Below are positions 1 through 6,013 of a DNA stretch of 6,013 bases, one piece after another. Location: NCBI GenBank assembly GCA_946610635.1, contig CAMOCI010000044.1, forward strand, positions 1-6,013. The letters are read 5' to 3'. The stretch is from an uncultured Clostridia bacterium. Its GTDB lineage: Bacteria; Bacillota; Clostridia; Christensenellales; UBA1242. The stretch's first letter is position 1. Every line of letters starts with the position of its first letter. Below the pieces are notes generated by a model, which saw only the letters and a list, made by a program, of their open reading frames with translations, did not search any database and was not told the origin of the DNA. Made by a program: the position numbers and the translations under genes.

Positions 1-1174
1 ATTAGATATTGGTGACTTTGTTGGTATTGAAGGCGAATTATATTTAACTCAAACTGGAGAACTCACTGTAAGAACTCAAAAGTTTGAATTACTTTCAAAA
101 GCACAAAAACCACTTCCAGAAAAATTTCATGGGTTAAGCGATATGGAAGCAAAATACAGAGAAAGATATCTTGACTTGATTTCTAACGAAGAAGCAAGGC
201 GTGTTTTTATTGGCAGGAGCAAACTTGTTGCTTTTATTAGAAATTTTTTACAAAAACATGAGTTTATAGAAGTTGAAACTCCTATAATTCAAAGTGCAGT
301 TTGTGGTGCAAGTGCAAAACCATTTTTAACTCATCATAATGCACTAGATAAAGATTGCAATTTACGTATTGCGCCAGAAACATATTTAAAGCAAGTTGTT
401 TGTGGTGGTTTTCCTAGAGTATTTGAAGTTGCAAAGTGTTTTAGAAACGAAGGTATGGACCCAAGCCATTTGCAAGAATTTACTCAAGTTGAGTGGTATG
501 CAAGTTTTTGGAATTTTGAAGATAATATCAATTTTTATACAAAGTTTATAAGAGAAATGACAACATATATGTTAGGTAAACCAGAAATTGTTGTTGGTGG
601 CAACACGTACGATTTATCAAAAGATTTTAATAGAGTTGACTATTGTAAAGAGTTATCTTTAAAACTTGGTTTTAATATATTAGAGCCAGAAACTGTAGAA
701 GAACTTAAAGAAAAAGTTATTGCCACAAAACTGTTTGATGAAAAAGATATTAACATTTTAAAAACAATGGGTGCTGTTATTGATTTTGCTTACAAGCGTT
801 TGGTAAGACCAAATATTATAGAACCAACATTTTTATATAATTACCCAGCATGTTTAGTGCCACTTGCAAGACAAAGTGATGAAAATCCAAAAATAATAGA
901 AATGTTTCAATTCTTGGTTAACGGTGAAGAACTATGTAAAGCATATAGCGAACTTGTTGATCCAGCAATTCAAAGAAAGAATTTGGAAGAGCAGGCAAAA
1001 GCAAAAGCTAGCGGTGATGATGAAGCTATGGATATTGATGAAGCATTTTTACTTGCCATGGAGCATGGTATGCCACCAATGAGTGGTCTTGGTATGGGTA
1101 TTGATAGATTGCTTGTAATACTTTATCAACAACCATCAATTAGAGATGTTGTATTGTTCCCTATAATGAAGTAG
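1..1174 (+). CDS. lysS: Lysyl-tRNA synthetase, class II (5'-truncated by window)
   Basis: This cytoplasmic enzyme joins lysine to tRNA-Lys using ATP. The reading frame is open from base 2 and gives 390 residues to a TAG stop; the real start lies upstream, so the ATG at 143 is internal. Typical bacterial LysRS has about 490-505 residues, so roughly the first 100 are missing. Visible in order are the end of the N-terminal anticodon-binding OB fold (residues 1-40), the LysRS signature KFHGL then RYLDL (41-58), motif 1 around EVETPI, THHNALD and RIAPE in the lysine/ATP site, motif 2 starting FRNEG (residue 147), and motif 3 GLGMGIDRL near the C-terminus. The protein ends LFPIMK, as the family does. 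The motif 2 loop reads DPSHLQEF instead of the RHNPEF type seen in E. coli, and the lysine-site segment reads CKAYSEL instead of GNGFSEL. These look like subfamily traits, not damage. Identity is certain; the subfamily is inference. Confidence 0.97.
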   Translation, partial: LDIGDFVGIEGELYLTQTGELTVRTQKFELLSKAQKPLPEKFHGLSDMEAKYRERYLDLISNEEARRVFIGRSKLVAFIRNFLQKHEFIEVETPIIQSAVCGASAKPFLTHHNALDKDCNLRIAPETYLKQVVCGGFPRVFEVAKCFRNEGMDPSHLQEFTQVEWYASFWNFEDNINFYTKFIREMTTYMLGKPEIVVGGNTYDLSKDFNRVDYCKELSLKLGFNILEPETVEELKEKVIATKLFDEKDINILKTMGAVIDFAYKRLVRPNIIEPTFLYNYPACLVPLARQSDENPKIIEMFQFLVNGEELCKAYSELVDPAIQRKNLEEQAKAKASGDDEAMDIDEAFLLAMEHGMPPMSGLGMGIDRLLVILYQQPSIRDVVLFPIMK

Positions 1175-1196
1175 TTAATTGCTTAACAAAAAATTT

Positions 1197-1227
1197 AAAA
1201 TAGGCATTAAAAAATGTCTATTTTTTT
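1197..1227 (+). terminator. Rho-independent terminator after lysS
   Basis: An imperfect inverted repeat lies 22 bases past the lysS stop. The left arm (1197-1208, core ATAGGCA) pairs with the right arm (1213-1224, core TGTCTAT), giving about 12 pairs including one G-T wobble and three G-C or C-G pairs around a four-A loop. Seven consecutive T residues (1221-1227) overlap the distal stem and follow it. The stem is weak in G+C, as expected for this genome. It separates lysS from the downstream unit. Confidence 0.75.
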
Positions 1228-1278
1228 GTGAATAAAATAACAGCATAAAAATTGATTTTTTATATTTTATATAAAAAC

Positions 1279-1307
1279 TTGCTGATTTTTTAATTTATTG
1301 ATAAAAT
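1279..1307 (+). promoter_or_regulatory. Predicted sigma-A promoter for the deaminase-clp unit
   Basis: A -35-like TTGCTG (1279-1284) sits exactly 17 bases from a -10 box TAAAAT (1302-1307), five of six matches to TATAAT. The predicted transcript start near 1314 leaves a leader of about 33 bases before the ATG at 1347. It lies downstream of the lysS terminator, where a promoter is needed. The -35 matches only the first three consensus positions, and the region is so A+T-rich that chance matches are common. No CtsR heptad repeats and no CIRCE inverted repeat are seen between 1175 and 1346, so classic Clp heat-shock operators are absent here. Confidence 0.5.
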
Positions 1308-1346
1308 ATTTATGTAATATGTTTTTCAAAAACAAGAGAGATAGAT

Positions 1347-2630
1347 ATGAAAACAAAAATTATAAACGCAAAAATAATAACTGATTTTGATAATCCTATA
1401 ATTTTGGGCGATATGGTTATTGAAAATGGTATAATAAAAATTTTAGGAGCAAATTGTAATGATAACGACGCATTTGACCAAGTGATTGATGCAAATGGTA
1501 ATATTATAATGCCAGGTTTTGTTGATGCACACACACATTCTGCAATGACAATTTTTAAAGGACTTGCTAGTGGCGAAAAACTAGAAAATTGGCTTGCAAC
1601 AATGCAGAGAAAAGAAAAAGAACTCTCTGGCGCTGATGTTTATTATGCTAGTTTGCTTGCTTGTATGGAGTATGCAAAAAATGGTATAACAACAATAAAT
1701 GATATGTATCATTTTTCAGATTTTGGTGCAAAAGCGTTTAATGATGCAGGTATAAGAGCTGTTGTTGGAGTATCTCAAAGATACAACATGAACAAATTTA
1801 TAAACGAGCAAAAGTTAGAAGAACTTTACAATAAAATAAATAGTATTAGTCCACTTATAACTGCTGATTTTTATTGTCACGCAATTTATAGTTGCAATGA
1901 TAACATGTTTGGAGTTATTAACAAACTTGCATCAAAACATAATACATTTGTATCTACTCATGTTAGCGAAACATTAGAAGAAGTTGGTAGGTGTGCAAGT
2001 TTAAATAATGATATGAGCCCTATTGAACTATTACAAGATTATGGCTTTTTTGATAGAAAATCTCTTGCAATACATGCAACCAATGTTAGTTCAAAAGATA
2101 TAGATATATTAGCAAGAAACAATGCAGGTGTTTGTGCTAATTTTGGTAGTAACCATAAATTAGCCAGTGGTGTAGCACCAATTTATCAAATGTTTAAACG
2201 TGGCGTTAATGTTTGTCTTGGTACAGATGGTAGTGCAAGCAATAATAGACTTGATATGTTTAGAGAAATGTATTTAGCTAGCACAAGCCAAAACATATTA
2301 CTTAGCAATGCAAATTGCTTTAAAGCAAAAGATATATTAAAAATGGCAACTATTAATGGTGCAAAAGCACTTGGTTTAAATAATATTGGCACATTAAAAG
2401 TAGGTAATTTTGCTGACCTTGTTATGTTAAACACACATGGTGTTAATGGAGCAGTTGATAACGATATTTTTGACAACTTAGTTTATTGTTATGGCACTGA
2501 AGATGTTTTAATGACCATGGTTAATGGTAAAATTATTTACAAAAGCGGAAAATATTATTTTAACAAAAGTGAAAAAACTATTTTACAAAACATAAAAAAG
2601 ATACAACAAAAACTAAAACAAAGGAATTAA
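1347..2630 (+). CDS. MtaD/SsnA-like amidohydrolase, probable 5'-methylthioadenosine/S-adenosylhomocysteine deaminase
   Basis: This is a 427-residue cytoplasmic metal-dependent hydrolase of the amidohydrolase superfamily, full length for the MtaD group. Members deaminate adenosine-type by-products of S-adenosylmethionine use (MTA, SAH, sometimes 5'-deoxyadenosine) to the inosine forms. A small beta-sandwich section (1-55) precedes the TIM barrel. The HxH metal motif (PGFVDAHTH, H62 and H64) opens the barrel; H178 lies in HAIYSC, metal ligand H205 and catalytic E208 in THVSET, H243 in LAIH, and metal ligand D294 in GTDGSASNN. The C-terminal sandwich (about 360-427) includes VGNFADLVM. The set of metal and catalytic residues is therefore complete. 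Differences from the usual pattern are ENWL where MtaD often has EWL preceded by another acidic or hydrophobic residue, and ANFGSNHKL in place of HNPxSNLKL, so the exact substrate is uncertain. The ATG follows AAGAGAG (1334-1340) at 6 bases. It is first gene of a unit, 2 bp before the Clp gene. Confidence 0.85.
   Translation: MKTKIINAKIITDFDNPIILGDMVIENGIIKILGANCNDNDAFDQVIDANGNIIMPGFVDAHTHSAMTIFKGLASGEKLENWLATMQRKEKELSGADVYYASLLACMEYAKNGITTINDMYHFSDFGAKAFNDAGIRAVVGVSQRYNMNKFINEQKLEELYNKINSISPLITADFYCHAIYSCNDNMFGVINKLASKHNTFVSTHVSETLEEVGRCASLNNDMSPIELLQDYGFFDRKSLAIHATNVSSKDIDILARNNAGVCANFGSNHKLASGVAPIYQMFKRGVNVCLGTDGSASNNRLDMFREMYLASTSQNILLSNANCFKAKDILKMATINGAKALGLNNIGTLKVGNFADLVMLNTHGVNGAVDNDIFDNLVYCYGTEDVLMTMVNGKIIYKSGKYYFNKSEKTILQNIKKIQQKLKQRN
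2620..2625 (+). promoter_or_regulatory. Ribosome binding site of the Clp gene, inside the deaminase 3' end
   Basis: AAAGGA lies within the last codons of the deaminase gene, 7 bases before the ATG at 2633. Ribosomes finishing the upstream gene (TAA at 2628-2630) cover this site, so translational coupling is likely. It also supports 2633 as the true Clp start, since the N-terminal Clp repeat begins immediately. Confidence 0.7.
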
Positions 2631-2632
2631 TT

Positions 2633-5101
2633 ATGCAATACAACATAAATGCTAGTGATAGCGTAAACAAAATGCTAGAAATTGCAAGTGAATATTCAAA
2701 AAAATATAATGCTGGTGAAATTGCCACCGAGTATTTGGTTTTTGGTATTTTAAAATTGCGTAACAATGATTGTCAAAAATTGCTTGATGATTTTGGTGTG
2801 CTTGATAGTGAGTTTGAAGCAATACTTAGTGAGAGTGAAACGGAAAGAGAATTTGCAAAAGTGCCAGAACTAACGCCAAAAAGCAAAAAAGTGTTTGTGC
2901 GTGCACAAAACCTAGCCAAAGAATTAAATAGTCCTTATGTTGATGTTGAGCATATTTTGTTTAGCGTGCTTATGGCGAGTGATTGCGTTGCAGTGAATAT
3001 TTTAGATAAAGTTTTTAATGTAAACATTATTGATTTAAAGACAAAACTTTTAGCAAGTATAAAATATAAGTCAGAACAAGTACAAAATGAAAAAGTTAAA
3101 GAAAACTTAGTTCAAAATGCAAAAAACGATACTCAAAATGTACAAAAAACTGAGAATTTGAATAAAAAAACAGAAAAAGAAAATAAAGATCCTTTATTTG
3201 ATTTAGGAATAGATTTAACAGAAAAAGCAAAAAATGGAAAAATTGACCCTATTATTGGTAGAGATAATGAGATTGATAGGATTATAGAAATTCTTTGTAG
3301 AAAAACAAAAAACAATCCTTGTTTAATTGGTGAAGCTGGTGTTGGTAAAAGTGCTGTTGTAGAGGGTCTTGCATTAAGAATTATTGAAGATGATGTACCA
3401 AAAGAGTTGAAAAACAAAACAATTTTTTCTTTTGATATAAGTGGACTTATGAGTGGCACAAAATTTAGGGGTAGTTTAGAACAAAAGTTAAGAAATGCTA
3501 TTAACGAAATAATTTCAAATGGCAATATTATTGTATTTATGGATGAAATACACACACTTGTTCAAACTTCTAGTGAAAAAGGTGAAGTATCGCCAGCAGA
3601 TATTTTAAAGCCATATCTAGCACGTGGAGAAATACGTACAATAGGTGCAACAACTACTGATGAATACAAAAAGTATCTAGAAAAAGACAAGGCGCTAGAA
3701 AGACGTTTTCAGCCAGTGATAGTTAATCCACCAACAAAGCAAGATACATACTTAATTTTAAAGGGTATAAGAGATAGCTATGAACAATTTCATGGTGTTA
3801 AGATTAGCGATGAAGCTTTAAAAAGTGCAATAGAGTTAAGTGATAGGTATATCACAACAAGAAATTTTCCTGATAAAGCAATAGATTTAATTGATGAAGC
3901 AAGCAGCCGTGCAAAACTTTTTGCTAAAAATTTATCAACTGATGTTTTGGAACTTGAAGAAGAATCACAAAAACTTCAAAGACAAAAAAAACAATGTATA
4001 GCAGTAGAAGATTATGAAAATGCAATTGTTTTAAGAGAAAAAATATTTTCTTTAAAATCAGAGATAGAAAGACTAAATAATTTTTATGGTACAACAGATA
4101 TGATACCTGTTGTTGGTAGTGATGATGTAGCTAGCATTGTGTCACTTTGGACAAATATACCTGTAACAAAATTAACTGAAACAGAAACACAAAAATTGCT
4201 TAATTTAGAAAAGATTTTACATAATAAAGTTATTGGACAAAATAGTGCAGTAGAAAGCGTTGCAAAAGCAATTAGGCGCAACAGAGTTGGCTTAAAAACG
4301 AGTAAAAGACCAATAGGTAGTTTCTTGTTTATAGGGCCTACCGGCGTGGGTAAAACAGAATTATCAAAAGCAGTTGCAGAAGCACTTTTTGATGATGAAA
4401 ATAGCATCATTCGACTTGATATGAGTGAATATATGGAAGCTAGTAGTGTTGCAAAATTAATTGGTTCTCCACCGGGATATGTTGGCCACGAAGAAGGTGG
4501 ACAACTAACTGAGAGAGTTAGAAAAAAGCCATATTCTGTTGTGCTATTAGACGAAATAGAAAAAGCGAATGCTGATATATTAAACTTGTTACTTCAAATT
4601 TTGGATGATGGAAGGTTGACAGATAGTCAAGGCAGACTTATTAATTTTCAAAACACAATTGTTATAATGACAAGCAATATAGGTAGTTTTGAATTGCAAG
4701 AAAGGGTTAATGGTATTGATAATGCAACAGAGAGAGAAGACGCAATAAAAAAATATTTAAAAAACTATTTAAGGCCAGAACTTATTAACAGAATTGATAA
4801 CATTAGTTTATTTAACAGTCTAGATAAAGAGAGTTTAGCAAAAATAGCAAAGATAATGCTTACAGGTTTAGTTAAAAATTTAAACAAAAAAAATATAAAT
4901 TTAAAACTAACTGAAAATGCGCTTGAATATTTAATTGAAAAAGGTTATGATGCCGAGTTTGGTGCTAGACCTTTGCGCAGAATTTTAGAACAAGAAATTG
5001 AAGCAGTTATTAGCGAAGCAATATTGACAGGTGAGTGCAAAGAAAAATCGACTGTTCAGATTGATGAAGAAAATGGCGAATTAAAGTTTGTGTATATTTA
5101 A
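2633..5101 (+). CDS. clpC: ClpC-type AAA+ protein unfoldase (Hsp100)
   Basis: This is an 822-residue hexameric ATPase that unfolds proteins in the cytoplasm, classically feeding them to the ClpP peptidase. Domain order: two Clp-N repeats (about 1-67 and 78-142); a long polar linker rich in K, N, Q and E (about 143-188); AAA1 with Walker A GEAGVGKS (233-240), pore loop KFRG (277-280), Walker B VFMDE (301-305) and arginine finger ERRF (356-359); a short middle domain with a UVR motif (about 458-481); and AAA2 with Walker A GPTGVGKT (568-575), pore loop GYVG (615-618), Walker B VVLLDE (636-641), sensor 1 N682, arginine finger R720 and sensor 2 GARPLRR (777-783). The short UVR-type middle domain and total length point to ClpC, not ClpB, whose coiled coil is much longer. 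There is no N-terminal zinc finger as in ClpE. E33 and E106 match the two ClpC glutamates known to bind phospho-arginine tags. The usual [VLI]GF ClpP-docking tripeptide is not clear; the region reads RVNGID. No ctsR, mcsA or mcsB neighbour is present. It follows the deaminase after 2 bp. Confidence 0.92.
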   Translation: MQYNINASDSVNKMLEIASEYSKKYNAGEIATEYLVFGILKLRNNDCQKLLDDFGVLDSEFEAILSESETEREFAKVPELTPKSKKVFVRAQNLAKELNSPYVDVEHILFSVLMASDCVAVNILDKVFNVNIIDLKTKLLASIKYKSEQVQNEKVKENLVQNAKNDTQNVQKTENLNKKTEKENKDPLFDLGIDLTEKAKNGKIDPIIGRDNEIDRIIEILCRKTKNNPCLIGEAGVGKSAVVEGLALRIIEDDVPKELKNKTIFSFDISGLMSGTKFRGSLEQKLRNAINEIISNGNIIVFMDEIHTLVQTSSEKGEVSPADILKPYLARGEIRTIGATTTDEYKKYLEKDKALERRFQPVIVNPPTKQDTYLILKGIRDSYEQFHGVKISDEALKSAIELSDRYITTRNFPDKAIDLIDEASSRAKLFAKNLSTDVLELEEESQKLQRQKKQCIAVEDYENAIVLREKIFSLKSEIERLNNFYGTTDMIPVVGSDDVASIVSLWTNIPVTKLTETETQKLLNLEKILHNKVIGQNSAVESVAKAIRRNRVGLKTSKRPIGSFLFIGPTGVGKTELSKAVAEALFDDENSIIRLDMSEYMEASSVAKLIGSPPGYVGHEEGGQLTERVRKKPYSVVLLDEIEKANADILNLLLQILDDGRLTDSQGRLINFQNTIVIMTSNIGSFELQERVNGIDNATEREDAIKKYLKNYLRPELINRIDNISLFNSLDKESLAKIAKIMLTGLVKNLNKKNINLKLTENALEYLIEKGYDAEFGARPLRRILEQEIEAVISEAILTGECKEKSTVQIDEENGELKFVYI

Positions 5102-5137
5102 TGATATGATTTTATAAAGATAATTTTATTTAAAACA

Positions 5138-5166
5138 TTTATTATTAGTATATTTTATGATATAAT
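5138..5166 (+). promoter_or_regulatory. Possible extended -10 promoter before the membrane-protein gene
   Basis: A perfect TATAAT (5161-5166) is preceded by TGA (5158-5160), forming an extended -10 (TGnTATAAT), with a weak -35-like TTTATT (5138-5143) at 17 bases. Transcription from it would start near 5173, inside the Shine-Dalgarno site, which argues against its use for this gene. An alternative -10, TATATT (5149-5154), would leave the site intact. No terminator was found after the Clp gene, so readthrough is also possible. Confidence 0.3.
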
Positions 5167-5171
5167 TAATT

Positions 5172-5177
5172 AGGAGA
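5172..5177 (+). promoter_or_regulatory. Strong Shine-Dalgarno site fixing the start of the last gene
   Basis: AGGAGA lies 6 bases before the ATG at 5184 and is the best match to the anti-Shine-Dalgarno sequence in the window. It is the main evidence that the + strand frame starting at 5184 is a real gene, even though its 3' end is outside the window. Confidence 0.75.
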
Positions 5178-5183
5178 ATAATT

Positions 5184-6013
5184 ATGAAAAGATTATTTCA
5201 ATGGTTGGCAGGTGTAATTGCAACAATAGTATTAGTTGTTGGTGGTGGTATTTTGCTGATTAATGCAAAATATAACATCAATGTTATTAGTGTTGTTATG
5301 TCGTTGGATAAAATTAGTCAAAATGTAGAAAAGTCGGTGATAGCGCCAAAAGCACCAAATAGTGAAACTTATGTTCAAACAAGAAACGATATTAATGCTT
5401 CTATTGGTAACATGATAAGTTATGATAGTGAAAATGATAAGTATAGTATCAATACATCAATATCAAGCAATATGACGGCAAACATAAAACTTTTAGATAG
5501 CGAATGTTGTTCTGTTTTGCAATGGATGCTTGATAATAGCGGTGAAGCCATGAATGCAAATATTGGTGGTAAAACTGTCGATTTAAAAGAATACGAATTT
5601 ACATTAGAGCAAATTGAATTTTTGACTGGTGAAGAGGGAGCAGTTAATTTTAATATTGTAATGAGTGTAAACTTGACAAAAATAAAAGATAGAATGACAA
5701 ATTTTCCTTTTAATTTAATAAAAAACAAAGTACCATCAAAATTGTATATTTCATCAGTTGTTGCTGTAAAAAAGTTAGAAGGCATATTTAGCTATTCTGT
5801 TAGTAGCGTTAGTCTTGCATTAAACAATATGAATGGTAAGGAAGTTAAACAAGCATTTGATTTGGCTAATATATTTGCAAAAGTTGGGGATATAGCAGAT
5901 TTTAATGTTAATTTAGGCCAAAGTTTTGTTCATGCACTTATTGGCAATAGCGAAATTTCGGGTTTAGCTTATTCATTAAGAAATGTTGGAGCAGTTGATT
6001 TTGATTTTGTAAA
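5184..6013 (+). CDS. Unrecognised membrane-anchored protein (3'-truncated by window)
   Basis: The frame from ATG 5184 stays open through the right edge, giving 276 full codons. I do not recognise the family. The N-terminus (MKRLFQ) is basic and followed by one hydrophobic segment (about residues 7-27, rich in V, I, L and G) without a signal-peptidase I site or lipobox cysteine that I can defend. It is probably a signal anchor, with the remainder outside the membrane. Residues 28-276 alternate polar and hydrophobic residues in a beta-rich pattern (for example 153-165 and 186-212), with no transmembrane helix and no enzyme motif visible. A stretch such as IKLLDSECC...LQWML followed by a strand and KLYISS loosely recalls small anchored proteins of the YpmS (DUF2140) type; this is a weak impression, not an assignment. 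The only cysteines are the adjacent pair 108-109. Codon and base composition match the neighbours. It lies 82 bp after the Clp gene with a strong ribosome site. Confidence 0.8.
   Translation, partial: MKRLFQWLAGVIATIVLVVGGGILLINAKYNINVISVVMSLDKISQNVEKSVIAPKAPNSETYVQTRNDINASIGNMISYDSENDKYSINTSISSNMTANIKLLDSECCSVLQWMLDNSGEAMNANIGGKTVDLKEYEFTLEQIEFLTGEEGAVNFNIVMSVNLTKIKDRMTNFPFNLIKNKVPSKLYISSVVAVKKLEGIFSYSVSSVSLALNNMNGKEVKQAFDLANIFAKVGDIADFNVNLGQSFVHALIGNSEISGLAYSLRNVGAVDFDFV

Noticed and set aside
1321..1333. Small inverted repeat GTTTTTCAAAAAC in the deaminase leader
   Set aside because: It would form at most about five mostly A-T pairs around a three-base loop, too weak to call a regulatory hairpin.
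1175..1346. Search for CIRCE, CtsR operators, riboswitch or T-box leader
   Set aside because: No matching inverted repeat, heptad repeat or conserved leader element was found; only the terminator and a plausible promoter can be supported.
1310..1534. Open - strand frame overlapping the intergenic region and deaminase start
   Set aside because: Most of it is antisense to the conserved HxH-containing N-terminus of the deaminase, and I see no convincing gene content on the minus strand.
3133..3555. 140-codon open frame on the - strand inside clpC
   Set aside because: The + strand encodes the Clp linker and AAA1 Walker motifs here. The antisense frame is a by-product of the A+T-rich coding sequence, rich in Ser, Phe, Ile and Leu.
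3985..4897. Runs of eight A in clpC (near 3985 and 4885) as possible frameshift or slippage sites
   Set aside because: The reading frame continues with conserved Clp motifs on both sides, so no frameshift is present, and A runs are expected at this base composition.
5102..5183. Possible terminator after clpC
   Set aside because: Only a short all-A/T palindrome (TTTTATTTAAAA, 5124-5135) is present, with no G-C stem and no following T tract.
5420..5785. 121-codon open frame on the - strand
   Set aside because: It lies wholly inside the + strand membrane-protein gene, which has a strong ribosome site and a convincing signal anchor. The antisense product shows no recognisable motif.
1..6013. 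Alternative genetic code with TGA as tryptophan
   Set aside because: All six tryptophan codons read are TGG, and no in-frame TGA occurs in any of the four genes.

Overview
The window is A+T-rich bacterial DNA (roughly 70% A+T by eye) with four genes, all on the + strand and tightly spaced. AGA dominates arginine codons, and the three complete stops are TAG, TAA and TAA. All six tryptophans I could read are TGG, with no in-frame TGA, so the Mycoplasma/Spiroplasma code (TGA = Trp) is not supported. The low GC, the AGGAG-type ribosome sites and a ClpC-type (UVR-containing) Clp ATPase fit a low-GC Bacillota, probably an uncultured clostridial or Mollicutes-related lineage. The taxon is inference only.

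Layout. Positions 1-1174 hold the 3' part of lysS (class II lysyl-tRNA synthetase), which runs off the left edge. A U-tract hairpin terminator (about 1197-1227) closes that transcript. A plausible sigma-A promoter (1279-1307) then starts a second unit. This begins with an MtaD-like amidohydrolase (1347-2630), followed after only 2 bp by a ClpC-type AAA+ unfoldase (2633-5101). A short A+T-rich gap with possible promoter elements but no terminator leads to a fourth gene (5184 to the right edge). It has a strong Shine-Dalgarno site and encodes an unrecognised protein with one N-terminal membrane segment; it is cut by the window end.

How the genes fit together. LysS supplies charged tRNA-Lys. The amidohydrolase probably deaminates an adenosine-type nucleoside such as methylthioadenosine or S-adenosylhomocysteine, although parts of its substrate pocket differ from the family pattern. 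The Clp ATPase is a protein-quality-control unfoldase. Its translation is probably coupled to the deaminase, but I see no metabolic link between the two.

I found no mobile element, CRISPR array, RNA gene or clear new multi-gene system. The points most worth a second look are the degenerate ClpP-docking loop of the Clp ATPase, the altered pocket motifs of the deaminase, the unknown membrane-anchored protein, and the lysine-site substitutions in LysS.
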